The notes beneath the pieces are model-generated. The model was given only the letters and a program-made list of their open reading frames with translations, did no database searches and was not told the DNA's origin. The position numbers were made by a program, and so were the translations under genes. DNA of 64,000 nucleotides, from positions 21,508,033 through 21,572,032 of the forward strand of contig NC_135170.1 in the NCBI RefSeq assembly GCF_041146795.1, read 5' to 3'. Below, in pieces: positions 22,845 through 40,872 of this stretch (its first letter is position 1; every line of letters starts with the position of its first letter). The DNA is from Maylandia zebra (lineage: Eukaryota > Chordata > Actinopteri > Cichliformes > Cichlidae).

Positions 22845-24150
22845 GGATTAGCTGGCTCTCGGGCTACCGTTAAATGCGTTGTCGTACGTTTATTTAATCG
22901 GTATTAGTTCATGTTTTAAACCTGATTTTTACCTTTAAATATAACATTAGCTAAAGGTTTGGTGTTTTCATGATATCATAATTTCAAACTTGATAGGGGG
23001 GAGGCTACAATTTTGGATGCTATATCTTTTATTTATTTTATTTTATTTTTATTTTTTGGAACAAAAAAATAATAAATATGCTAAACAATTTATGATCCAC
23101 CATTTTTATTTTCAGCATCCCAGCCTCTGATTTTTAGCACTGCATCTCCAAACAGTGTGCTCAAACGTTAAATCCACAAACTGACTTTCACTTTCAAAAG
23201 TGCTTCACTCAGTACTGAAAGGGAAAGCGATAGACGACAGTGCTGGGAACACCTGATCCCGTTCCATCTCAGCTTTCATGAAGCCACTAAGCAGCGCTGT
23301 TTCAGGGGGAAAACTACAGTTTAACTTAATAAAGGAGGAGAAGCATCAGCAGAAAAATAATCAAAGCAGGAAGTCTTCTTGAGAATATAGAGGAATATTT
23401 ATTTATTTATTAGTTTTTAAATCGACAGCATTTTATGCTGTTGTGGTTTTTACATTATTTTCTAGGTTGTCTCATGTAGTAACACTTTGTAGACACAAAC
23501 ACAGCAACGTGTAGTACTATGTCTGATGGATTCCTTTGTTTTGGTGATGGTGTTTTCAGAATGGAAAATTCTATTATGACACATTGTATGTTAGATTAAG
23601 ATATTTTTAAATGTACAATATTATGTAGAATACTATGAAAGCAATTTCGCACTACTTTTTGCTGGTATATCACATAAAATCCCTTTCATTTTGTCATTGT
23701 AACATGGCAAATTGTGGAAAAGTTCAGGGTGTACAAATACTGTTTCAAGGCATTGCACATTCCAAATGATTAGATCGATCAGGGATTTAGAAAAGTAACA
23801 CAACTGGTACTGACCTGACCCCAGCCATGCAAAAGGTGCAGTCTCCTCAGTTCATACCTATGATTGTTTTTTTTTTTCCTTTCCCCAATAAATGCTCCCT
23901 TACAGAGGAGTGGGTAAGACCTGTCTGCTCACCAGCTACACCACCAATGCCTTTCCGGGAGAGGAAATCCCCTCGGTGTGAGTATCCAAAAGTGCAGTGC
24001 AGTGAACATTTATTTATTTATGCAAAAATAGCAGTCAGTAATCAATCATCCTCTTCACTTCATGATCAAGCTGGGATCATGTTGCAGAATCATATAATGT
24101 GAGAGCTTGGCTTGTGGAAGAGGCAACAATCACAGCAGTTCACTCTAACT

Positions 24151-24275
24151 ATCCATCCATCCATCCATCCATCCATCCACTTCTGTTTATCCTTATCAGG
24201 GCTGGAGCCAATCCCAGCTGTCATAGGTCAAGAGGTGGGGTACATCCTGGACAGGTCGAGAGTGTAACTAGCCAA
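24151..24275. repeat. (ATCC)n with attached dispersed fish repeat
   Basis: An ATCC run at 24,151-24,179 leads into TTATCCTTATCAGGGCTGGA and GTACATCCTGGACAGGTC, wording I know from a very common fish interspersed repeat that starts at (CATC)n. I cannot place its family. It lies in intron 2 of the broken Rac copy. Confidence 0.55.
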
Positions 24276-24774
24276 GAAAAATATGTGTTACAGAAAGTTA
24301 TGAGGAAACTCCACCTAATCTGATTCTGTTCCAGCTGTGGAAAGTGCATCCTCATTACTGTAACTGTGGGATGATACACAGGCTTTTGGTTCAGTTAGAT
24401 TTAAAAAATGAGTGAATATTTCTTTAGAGAGAGCAGAAGCCGCTAAAGGGCAAAATAAATAAGAGGAAAGGTTGATTTCCATTTAGGTTCTGTGTCTCTT
24501 TTGTTTTTTAAATTTTAGTAGAGGTAATGTTTTAACAGTTTATATTAAACTAAGTTTAGCTCATTCACACTTCATCACTTCTGTCAGGTTCGACCACTAC
24601 TCTTCCAATGTTATGGTGGATGGGAACCCAGTGACCCTGGCTCTCTGGGATACGGCAGGACAAGCAGACTATGACAAACTTCGCCCACTTTCTTACTCAC
24701 AGACGGTACAAAAAAAAGATCACATACAAATAAAAGATCACAATGCTGTGTTAAAGTTCACTTACAGTAAAACT

Positions 24775-25035
24775 GGCCTGTATTTATATAGCGCTTTACT
24801 AGTCCCTAAGGACCCCAAAGCGCTTTACATATCCAGTCATCCACCTATTCACACACACATTCACACACTGGTGATGCCAAGCTACATTGTAGCCACAGCC
24901 ACCCTGACAGAGGCGAGGCTGCCAGACACTGGCGCCACCGGGCCCTCTGACCACCACCAGTAGGCAACAGGTGAAGTGTCTTGCCCAAGGACACAACGAC
25001 CGAGACTGTCCAAGCCGGGGCTCGAACCGTACTTG
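24775..25035. repeat. Dispersed fish repeat (TATATAGCGCTTT type)
   Basis: The sequence begins CTGTATTTATATAGCGCTTT, has CCCCAAAGCGCTTTACA, CCACCTATTCACACACACAT, and ends near AAGCCGGGGCTCGAACC. This arrangement is typical of a high-copy teleost interspersed repeat. The short ORFs across it are not genes. It lies in intron 3 of the broken Rac copy. Confidence 0.55.
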
Positions 25036-26004
25036 AGCCTTGCCTCATTTCTTTAGAGAAATGTTTCTTTTTTTGTAGTTTGGCTATATCTTAAGCCATT
25101 TAACACTGACTCGTGAATCATTCAGGAATAAAAAAGGCACCTAACTCAAGGGATGATCCATCGGCCATTCACCAATGCCTCATCAGAAATTACCTCAGTT
25201 AAAGGGCGATTGTCAAGAAACCTTTCCTGACAGAACATTATTAAAGCAGTGTGGGATCCCCTTGATGGGGAATATAAGAAAAGACAGCCAGTATCCAAAG
25301 ACGTATGCTGTACAGTCATTCCACTTTGGAAAATAACAGTTCCAAGAAATACTAAAAGCCCCAAATTACCATGACAGTCATGTTCATAATCAGAGTATGT
25401 AAACTCCACAAGTGTATGCATGCACATTTAAATAAATTGCTGCACCAATTTTTTTGCAAAATACAAAGAGATTAGGTTCTGACTGCTTTGTTTCTTTGTC
25501 TTACCAGGACATTTTTCTTATCTGCTTTTCGCTTGTGTGTTGTACCTCGTATGAAAACGTCCGTCATAAGGTGAGCAGTGGCTGTATTATGGAAAGATTT
25601 TTTTATGGGGTTAGCTTGTTTAGGTTTTACTAGTCCAGCTCTCAGTGTCAGTACCATGATGTTTACTCATTTTATGCCTGTTCTGTAGATGGAAATCTGA
25701 TAAATAATAGAAAAATACAGTAATATTGCCTGAAGGATCCTGACATGTTAAAGAGTGGAAATTTTGGAAATGTCACATAATGGGTGAAGTGTCTGCAGAT
25801 ATGGACACTGTACCTGTCTGTTGTAGTGAAGAGAGCTGAGCATGAAAGCAAAGCTGCTGATTTACTATTCTGTGTCCCTGCCTTCACCTATCGTCACAAG
25901 CTTGCGTAGTGACTGAAAGAATGAGATTTCAGATTTTAGCAGCAGAAATGAGCTTTCTTTGAAGGCTAGCCTCACCCTTAGAGATAGTGTGCAGAGTTTA
26001 GTCG

Positions 26005-26260
26005 TTTGGGAGTGACTCAGAGTAAAGCTGCCACTCCTCTACATCAAAAGGAGTCAACTGAGGTAGTTAAGGCAACCTGACTAAGATGCCTCCAGGGTGC
26101 CTCGTGGACAAAGTCTTCCAGGGATGTACTTCCTTGGAGTAGATCCAGGACACACTGAAGAGATTGCATTTCTTGGCCGGCTTGAAAATGCCTAGGTGTT
26201 CCCCACAGATAAGCCTGAGGAGGTAGCTTTGGGGTGGGAGGTCTGGACAAGTGACAGAAA
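26005..26260. repeat. Dispersed repeat fragment
   Basis: The words GGGAGTGACTCAGAGTAAAG, CATCAAAAGGAGTCAACTGA, GATCCAGGACACACTGAAGA and GGTGTTCCCCACAGATAAGC form a degraded version of a high-copy fish repeat I recognise but cannot assign to a class. It occupies the space where exons 5-6 of the broken Rac copy would lie. Confidence 0.45.
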
Positions 26261-26321
26261 ATATATGGAAGGAACTTTATCTAACTTGGAGGCAACCATT
26301 CAAATCCACACCAAGAGTCTA

Positions 26322-27882
26322 CAGGGAGTGCAGAATTATTAGGCAAGTTGTATTTTTGAGGAATAATTTTATTATTGAACAACAACCATGTTCTCAATGA
26401 ACCCAAAAAACTCATTAATATCAAAGCTGAATGTTTTTGGAAGTAGTTTTTAGTTTGTTTTTAGTTTTAGCTATTTTAGGGGGATATCTGTGTGTGCAGG
26501 TGACTATTACTGTGCATAATTATTAGGCAACTTAACAAAAAACAAATATATACCCATTTCAATTATTTATTTTTACCAGTGAAACCAATATAACATCTCC
26601 ACATTCACAAATATACATTTCTGACATTCAAAAACAAAACAAAAACAAATCAGCGACCAATATAGCCACCTTTCTTTGCAAGGACACTCAAAAGCCTGCC
26701 ATCCATGGATTCTGTCAGTGTTTGGATCTGTTCACCATCAACATTGCGTGCAGCAGCAACCACAGCCTCCCAGACACTGTTCAGAGAGGTGTACTGTTGT
26801 CCCTCCTTGTAAATCTCACATTTGATGATGGACCACAGGTTCTCAATGGGGTTCAGATCAGGTGAACAAGGAGGCCATGTCATTAGTTTTTCTTCTTTTA
26901 TACCCTTTCTTGCCAGCCACGCTGTGGAGTACTTGGACGCGTGTGATGGAGCATTGTCCTGCATGAAAATCATGTTTTTCTTGAAGGATGCAGACTTCTT
27001 CCTGTACCACTGCTTGAAGAAGGTGTCTTCCAGAAACTGGCAGTAGGACTGGGAGTTGAGCTTGACACCAACCTCAACCCGAAAAGGCCCCACAAGCTCA
27101 TCTTTGATGATACCAGCCCAAACCAGTACTCCACCTCCACCTTGCTGGCGTCTGAGTCGGACTGGAGCTCTCTGCCCTTTACCAATCCAGCCACGGGCCC
27201 GTCCATCTGGCCCATCAAGACTCACTCTCATGTCATCAGTCCATAAAACCTTAGAAAAACCAGTCTCGAGATATTTCTTGGCCCAGTCTTGACGTTTCAG
27301 CTTGTGTGTCTTGTTCAGTGGTGGTCGTCTTTCAGCCTTTCTTACCTTGGCCATGTCTCTGAGTATTGCACACCTTGTGCTTTTGGGCACTCCAGTGATG
27401 TTGCAGCTCTGAAATATGGCCAAACTGGTGGCAAGTGGCATCTTGGCAGCTGCACGCTTGACTTTTCTCAGTTCATGGGCAGTTATTTTGCACCTTGGTT
27501 TTTCCACACGCTTCTTGCGACCCTGTTGACTTTTTTGAATGAAACGCTTGATTGTTCGATGATCACGCTTCAGAAGCTTTGCAATTTTGAGACTGCTGCA
27601 TCCCTCTGCAAGATATCTCACTATTTTTGACTTTTCTGAGCCTGTCAAGTCCTTCTTTTGACCCATTTTGCCAAAGGAAAGGACGTTGCCTAATAATTAT
27701 GCACACCTGATATAGGGTGTTGATGTCATTAGACCACTCCCCTTCTCATTACAGAGATACATCACCTAATATGCTTAATTGGTAGTGGGCTTTCGAGCCT
27801 ATACAGCTTGGAGTAAGACAACATGCATGAAGAGGATGATGTGGACAAAATACTCATTTGCCTAATAATTCTGCACTCCCTG
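26322..27882 (-). mobile_element. Complete Tc1/mariner element, 1,561 bp, DD37E-type
   Basis: Inverted termini are perfect mirrors for at least 24 bases (start CAGGGAGTGCAGAATTATT, end AATAATTCTGCACTCCCTG), each flanked by the TA target. A second internal GCATAATTATTAGGCAA near 26,513 and its mirror near 27,690 suggest paired subterminal sites. The only gene is an uninterrupted transposase. Intact ORF and clean ends indicate a young copy. It sits in the gap left by exons 5-6 of the broken Rac gene. Confidence 0.93.
26650..27666 (-). CDS. Tc1/mariner transposase, intact, 338 residues
   Basis: This enzyme cuts and pastes its own element at TA sites. The N-terminus has two helix-turn-helix motifs (KSKIVRYLAEGCSSLKIAKL, then KRFIQKSQQGRKKR with the second near residues 65-115). 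The catalytic triad is visible: Asp in VLWTDDMRVSLDG, Asp in FMQDNAPSHASKY, Glu in SPDLNPIENLW. I count 37 residues between the second Asp and the Glu, against 34 in classical Tc1, so it belongs with the DD37E group reported in fishes and other animals. The GGGGVLVWAGI glycine box is present. Start chosen at MGQKKDL, which gives the usual ~340 residues. No stop or frameshift is present. Confidence 0.93.
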   Translation of the reverse strand: MGQKKDLTGSEKSKIVRYLAEGCSSLKIAKLLKRDHRTIKRFIQKSQQGRKKRVEKPRCKITAHELRKVKRAAAKMPLATSLAIFQSCNITGVPKSTRCAILRDMAKVRKAERRPPLNKTHKLKRQDWAKKYLETGFSKVLWTDDMRVSLDGPDGRARGWIGKGQRAPVRLRRQQGGGGVLVWAGIIKDELVGPFRVEVGVKLNSQSYCQFLEDTFFKQWYRKKSASFKKNMIFMQDNAPSHASKYSTAWLARKGIKEEKLMTWPPCSPDLNPIENLWSIIKCEIYKEGQQYTSLNSVWEAVVAAARNVDGEQIQTLTESMDGRLLSVLAKKGGYIGR

Positions 27883-28439
27883 TATATGCAAAAGAAAGTA
27901 TATGATACCAGATACAATGTAGTTTGTTGAGATTTTATTTAATAAAGGTACACACTTTTTTAAGTTGGAACTGACCAAAGAATCGTTTGTATTCTTCTGA
28001 AAATTTTTTGAAAGTTTTGACTATATGTGTGTGTGTATTTCAAGCTTTTACAAGTAAAAAAACTTCAAAACCTTTGCTCTGTCATCTCAAAGGTTTAACA
28101 CACACCTGACCGCCTGCTGCTGTTCATTCAGCTCCACCATATTTAGCACCTAACAAACTTCAGTTTGTCTTTATGAAGGCAGTCGTGTCACCTTGCTGTC
28201 AACAAAGAGCTTGAAGTAACCATCTGTGAAGTTTTGTTGCCTCCACTTTTCATGTGCCATAACCTGTTTACACAGAAGTTAGACTGACTCACTTTGTTAA
28301 TCTGACACCAGGAATATCCGTTTTCAATTACCTCACTTAAAAAAAAGCCAATAAAATCTTGTATGAGCATATGACTGTAAGTGTGGAGTTAATCTTTTAG
28401 GTGCACTTTTCCTTCATGTTCTTCATTACATAAAGTTAA

Positions 28440-29296
28440 AATAATAATAACTACATCACGGTTGAGGACGAAAGCCCGAAAGGTTCATTAAGAGACTTGC
28501 CTTATCGGAGGAATAATAACACTGTTACACAGTTGAAACAAAAACAATACAAGCGCGGCAAATTTTTTAAACCTCAGAAGCGGTTGCTGCTGCTACTTCC
28601 GGAGCAGCCCGTGAAATATGGGAATATATCCAGGAAGTTTATGAGTCAACTCGCATTAAAAGTTATGACGTTATCTGGAGCTCCTCCAAAAGGGAGTTTC
28701 AACTGGAATTCTCTTTAAATTCGGATTTTCCACTTGGAAAGTCCGAGAAGTCAAAGGATGCTGAATATGGAGCTGTCTGGCAGGAGGAAAAGAGGAAGAC
28801 CACAGAGAAGATCCGTAGATGTAGCGAAGCAGGACATGCAGACGGTTGGGGTGACAGGAGAGGATGCAAGGTGTGGGGACAGATGGAGACCTTTAAAGGA
28901 AACAGACGAAGGAAGAAAGTGGGAGAAGTCCCACCAATCCCGACTTGTGACTCGAGGTGACAACAGTGCGTGCAAACAGTATATAACAAAACTGTAATAC
29001 TTGAAGTCTCTAGTACCACCTGATGTGTACTTATGATCGAGCGGGCTCTATCCAGGAATATGTTACAACAGCAACAACAACGAAAAACATGCTTTGCTTT
29101 GTCGTAGCTCCTGATAGGCGGAGGCCTCCACCATGGTGCAAAAAAAAACCTGTTTTCCGAGCACTGGAACGCGGACGACATTCCCAGCGCAGCACCAGCA
29201 TCCAACTTTCAAGGTTAAAGCAAGGCAGCATGATGAGAATGAGCTGTTGTTGGCTGGCTCCCGGGCTAACAGCATTTCTCCAGCTGCTACAGCACA
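28440..29296 (+). repeat. Duplicated 5' flank of Rac unit 3
   Basis: 28,640-28,790 shares GTTTCAACTGGAATTCTC and GGAAAGTCCGAGAAGTCAA with 33,540-33,640. 29,130-29,296 shares CAAAAAAAAACCTGTTTTCC-type text, CCAGCATCC.ACTTTCAAGG and GGCTCCCGGGCTAACAGCAT with 34,320-34,485. The ORFs here (up to 168 residues) conflict between strands and match nothing; I treat the region as promoter and 5' UTR of copy 3. Confidence 0.6.
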
Positions 29297-32643
<3,347 letters not shown>

Positions 32644-33250
32644 GACTTCCTTCACTGGAACTGTTACAGGGGAACGTGACTGCTACTGGTGAGGGTGGCT
32701 GAAGAAATACAAGAAAAACACCAGTACACATGGACAAAAACAATGTATTTCTGTCCTTCCATAACAGTTTCCATGTTTCCATGTAACAGTTATACCAATA
32801 CACTGTCACTAATACTTGGTTGCTTGATGGGAACACTTGTTGGCTGCCCCACCCCACAAGTTACTCAGCTACCCAGTACTCACCCCTAGACCGTGGTTGC
32901 CCTTCTAGTTATTTATATTAGATAGCTATTATTCAAAAAGTTATTTGAATTCATCTTTATTATGTCTTCCTCTTTACTTGTACAGTCAGTCTGAGCACTT
33001 CACTGTACGATATACTTCTATAACTGTGTATGTGACAAATAAAATTGAAACATTCTTGAAGACCTGGAATTTAAATGTGCTTACCTGGAAAGTGTGCTTG
33101 TGTTGATGAAACATCATTTTCACTACTAGCCATAGAATATCTCCATTTCTCATGCACTGCAGCGAGCTTGTGTCTGCTTGAGGCAGCTTAGTCACGTGAC
33201 AACAACAAAACAGCAGAGCAGGGAGGAGGATGAGGAGTGATGTGTGCGTG

Positions 33251-33303
<53 letters not shown>

Positions 33304-33420
33304 GCGAGATGAGTATGTCTGCACTGGCATGGTTACTGTTTGATGAAACAGCAGCAAAATGTTGAATTTAGAGTAGAAAAACACATTTAAGTTTCAATCC
33401 TGTCACACTATCGACCCGTC
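32644..33420 (+). other. 3' UTR of Rac copy 3 and short spacer
   Basis: The first ~60 bases after the stop match the start of the 3' UTR of the first gene (AAGACTTCCTTCACTGGAAC). A possible poly(A) signal AATAAA lies at 33,038-33,043. A (TG)n run occupies 33,253-33,300; the His-Thr-rich minus-strand ORF across it is an artefact of that repeat. Confidence 0.6.
33253..33300. repeat. (TG)n microsatellite
   Basis: A 48-base TG run between Rac copy 3 and the next unit. Confidence 0.95.
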
Positions 33421-33424
33421 CACT

Positions 33425-33782
33425 CATATTGGCTTTTTTAAATATCTCAGATGTGGTGGCTGCTGTTGTGCTTCATAATTTATGAGTAAGCTCATGTTAA
33501 ATGCTAGATAATATTATCTCAAGTTATAGTTATGAAGATATCTGGAGCTCTGAGTTGGAATTTCAACAGGAATTTCCCCCTTAAGTCAGATTTGCTACTC
33601 GGAAAGTCCAAGAAGTCAAAGGATGTCAAATATGGAGCTGTCTGGCAGGAAAAAAGAGAAAGACTACAGAGAAGATCCACGGATGTAGTGAAGGAGGAAG
33701 TGGAGAGGATTGGGGTGACAGGTGAGGATGGCAGCTCCTGCAGCGCAATGCAGAGCATTAAAAGTGTTGCTGTCTGAGGCGG
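33425..33782 (+). pseudogene. Orphan Rac 5' flank with decayed exon 1
   Basis: The block 33,425-33,730 is a copy of the Rac unit 5' flank. It is followed at 33,748-33,782 by a 35-base exon-1-like sequence, the exact exon 1 length, with ATG and a GTGAGTTCAC donor. It would encode MQSIKSVAV and then a stop where Gly10 should be. No exon 2 follows before the good exon 1 at 34,486. It is either a remnant of a lost fifth gene or a duplicated promoter; transcripts starting here could only be non-coding at exon 1. Confidence 0.7.
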
Positions 33783-34220
33783 GTGAGTTCACTTAATGTT
33801 AGTTTGTTTCACGCCTTTTTTTTCGTGACTCTAGCGAAATATCTAGGTCTCGATAACAAACATAATTTATAGTAGTGTAAATAAAATAAAAAAATGACAC
33901 CTATAGTTTTAGGTTGCTGGGCTTTTGGTGAGTTGGGATTAAACATTTGATTATACTAGTCAAATGTATTAATTAAAGTAAGCTGTCAGTATTTGTGTCT
34001 AGCTGCTCGCTGTACTGTCTTTAAGTGTAAAATTCATAAACTATATTCAAGTCAATTCAATTTTATTTATACGGCACCAAATCAGAACAACAACTATTAT
34101 TATATGAGTATTGGTTTACACACATACACATTTGTATTAACTGCTAAAAAAAATAAAAAATAAAGGAACACTTTAAAAACAAATCAGATCTCAATGGGCA
34201 AAATGATTAAAGATATTGAG

Positions 34221-34306
<86 letters not shown>
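34221..34306. repeat. (AT)n microsatellite, 86 bp
   Basis: A long AT run lies between the orphan exon 1 and the functional exon 1 of the last Rac copy. The Ile-Tyr repeat ORFs over it are artefacts. Confidence 0.95.
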
Positions 34307-34308
<2 letters not shown>

Positions 34309-34309
34309 A

Positions 34310-34485
34310 TGGATGGAGGGCTCCACCTTACCATGGAGCAAAAAACCTGTTTTCCTAGCTTTGACTGTAACACTGACGACACGCCCAGCCCCAGCGCCAG
34401 CATCCGACTTTCAAGGTAAACGCAAAGAAGCATGATAAGAAATAAGCTCCTGGGCTGACAGCATTCCTCCAGTTGCTGCAGCGCA
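34310..34485 (+). promoter_or_regulatory. 5' flank and 5' UTR of Rac copy 4
   Basis: This carries the same block found before exon 1 of copy 3, ending GCATTCCTCCAGTTGCTGCA then GCGCA and the ATG. It is short because the (AT)n run cuts it off from the rest of the duplicated flank, which lies further upstream with the orphan exon. Confidence 0.5.
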
Positions 34486-38701
<4,216 letters not shown>

Positions 38702-39320
38702 GACTTCACTGAAACAGTGTATTTCAGATTCTGTCCTTCAATGTGTGCATCAGTTATACAGTTGTAAGGTCAATTTTAGGAGACATTGCTTCCTAAAAGT
38801 GTATACTGATTTTTGGTAGTAGAAATGTTTTCAAATAGACTGTACACATGCTGTATTTTAGCCGAAAAGAAATTCTTTGATCTGTTGTCTCTTTAAAACA
38901 CAGCTGACAGTCGGCTGCTGTTTCCTGCTCAACCACATCAAGCATTTATAAGTTAAAAACGCCACTTTCTCTCTATGGAAGCAGGCGTGTCAACAAAGAG
39001 CTTGAACTTGAACTAACCACCTGTGAAGTTTGGAGTAACGTCTTTACTGGTAATTAATTATTTGCCTTAATGGTTCATGTTAATTCACTCCCATGAAGTA
39101 AATGAAGTCTGAAGCAGAGAGAAATGAATGTTGTATACGCTTAGCTTTATGAAGAAAAGCTATTGTGCTCTTTTGTTTTGTTTTTTAAAGCCAAGAAATT
39201 CCCCTAAAACAGGTTCTGTTTGTTTTCCTTTGAGCCAAAATGGCAAAAATGGCTGAAGTGTTGCTGACTCACTTATTCTTGTGAATCTTTCATTTATACC
39301 ATACTGAAAAAATAAAGATT
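38702..39320 (+). other. 3' UTR of Rac copy 4
   Basis: AGCCGAAAAGAAATTCTTTG at about 38,860 and AAGAAATTCCCCTAAAACAG near 39,190 match the 3' UTR of the first gene (18,160 and 19,270). Poly(A) signal candidates are at about 39,310 and 39,400. It marks the right border of the array. Confidence 0.6.
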
Positions 39321-39727
39321 CACCATTATTCGAACATATTTTAATGTAAATAAAAATGTACATTTTTCTCCCGATCACTGATGTAATTAGTTAGAGCAAT
39401 AAAATAAGATTAGATGTACGTTTTGGGCAACATATTAAACCACAAGAATAACACTTAAAAATATATTTTGCATTATGCTTTTAGAAAAAATCAATTAATG
39501 ACACTGTCTCAGAAATATCTTCATTAATATACACTCAACTGCTCATCAACACAAAATCTATCCAGACAGTCCTTACAGACAAATAAGCTCAAGACGACTT
39601 CCCTGAAGCTCAACCGGAGAATCAGAATAAGCAAGAAAACTGATTTACGTTACTTGTTTGAACCAGATTACTCTGCTTAAACTTCTTCCCTTGCAACCTG
39701 AAACCAGATAAGCAGTACATATCAAAT

Positions 39728-40545
39728 GGATGGATGGATCCTGATGCTGCTGGTGGTGTGGGGGCAATTTTCTTCACACACCCGAGTACCAACACCACAG
39801 TCTACCTGAGTATTGTTGCTGACCAAGTCCACTTCTTTATGACCACAGCATACCCATCTTCCGACTGCTTCCAGCAGGATAACACACCTCGTCACAAAGC
39901 TCAAATCATCTCAAAGTAGTTTTTCAAACATGTCAGTGAGTTCACTGCACTTCAGTGCCCTCCACAGATCTCAGTTGAGTAGAGCACTTTTGGAATGTGG
40001 TAGAATGAGAGTCTGTTGGGAGAAAACTCTGTAAAAAACCCAGGAGAAATAAAGACACAATGAGACAAGGTTACTTTTTATGCTTTAACGTGCGCACGGG
40101 TGAGCTGCAAAGAACAACTCACGACCATGAACAGAGGCTTGGCATTTTTATAGGCACAAATCACAGAGACAGTGAGAACAGGATAAGAAAATAATAAACA
40201 GATAAAATAAACAACTCCATATGTGGCGCTAGTCTCGTCAGCAGAGAGCTGGGAGAAAGCTGTGAGAGATAAAACAATCTAAAACAATATGTCCCAAAAC
40301 AATATGTCTTTGCTGGGAAAGTCTAAAAGGATAATTCTAAACTAATCTAACCATAGACAAAGGGCATCTTTGTACATTTAAAAGAAGGTAAAGAAACATA
40401 GAATCGTTTTTCCTGTAACAGAGTCTCATCGTGGATCTGCAGCAACTGTGTGAAAGTATCATATCAATATGGCTGAAATTCTCTGAGGAATGTTTGCAGT
40501 GCCTTGGTGAATCTGTGCAATGAAGAATTAAAGCAGTTCTACTCT
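39728..40545 (+). mobile_element. Degraded Tc1-like transposon interrupted by a solo LTR
   Basis: The left part covers the middle and C-terminal transposase region, including ACCTGAGTATTGTTGCTGAC, CCAGCAGGATAACACACCTC (second catalytic Asp block, QQDN) and the GTAGAGCACTTTTGGAATGT block. The right part resumes after the LTR with GGATCTGCAGCAACTGTGTG and GAAGAATTAAAGCAGTTCT. The N-terminal half is absent. Same family as 748-1,645. Confidence 0.75.
40014..40420. mobile_element. Solo LTR, 407 bp, with 5-bp target duplication
   Basis: The element starts TGTTGGGAG, ends CTGTAACA, and is flanked by GAGTC at 40,009-40,013 and 40,421-40,425. TG...CA ends and a 5-bp duplication are the signature of an LTR retroelement reduced to one LTR by recombination. 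No internal region is left, so the family (Gypsy, BEL or retrovirus-like) cannot be told. It is a fossil and younger than the Tc1-like copy it split. Confidence 0.82.
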
Positions 40546-40872
40546 GTAGATGGGCCAGTGATCATCAGTTTTTGACCATCAGAGATATAAAGAAATTTTG
40601 TAAACCTTTTGACTGACCCTAATGTTTTTTTGAGGGTTAAAGTTTGAGTTAGATTCGGGTTAAGGTAAGGGCTCGTCACCAATTTGTAACTGTTACAGTT
40701 GAGAATGAAAGTGGAGCACTAAATGTATTGAGCCCCACTCTTAAAAGAAACTCAAAGTCTTGACACTTTCTGTAAAATTATATTTAAGTTTTGTTTTTTA
40801 GAGCATGTTTTATGCCAACTTGTCCAAGTATAGAATAGGCTTGGTTGGTGCTAACAGACATCGTTTTATCTA

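Larger units (their letters stand above)
22845..28360 (+). pseudogene. Broken Rac copy: exons 2-4 intact, exon 1 decayed, exons 5-6 missing
   Basis: Exons 23906-23977, 24588-24705 and 25508-25570 align exactly in length and phase with exons 2-4 of the intact copies and keep splice sites. They encode [48 protein letters not shown] and DIFLICFSLVCCTSYENVRHK-type text. A trace of exon 1 (AAATGCGTTGTCGTACG after GGCTCTCGGGCTA) near 22,855-22,890 lacks the start codon and donor. No exon 5 or 6 exists before the next unit, yet 3' UTR homology returns at about 28,070-28,360, with AATAAA near 28,349. The gap is filled by a dispersed repeat and a complete Tc1-like element. It cannot make a full Rac. 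It shares Glu32 and Ser35 with copy 3, so these two are sisters, and it also has A13G, I21T, N39H and E62A. Confidence 0.85.

Noticed and set aside
24151-24179. Short regular repeats as a possible CRISPR array
   Set aside because: It is a simple ATCC microsatellite in a vertebrate genome; no spacers or cas genes.
28699-29205. 168-residue minus-strand ORF upstream of Rac copy 3
   Set aside because: It lies in the duplicated Rac 5' flank, is not preserved in the parallel blocks of other units, and overlaps competing frames on both strands.
32986-33384. 132-residue His-Thr-rich ORF
   Set aside because: The His-Thr run is a translated (TG)n microsatellite.
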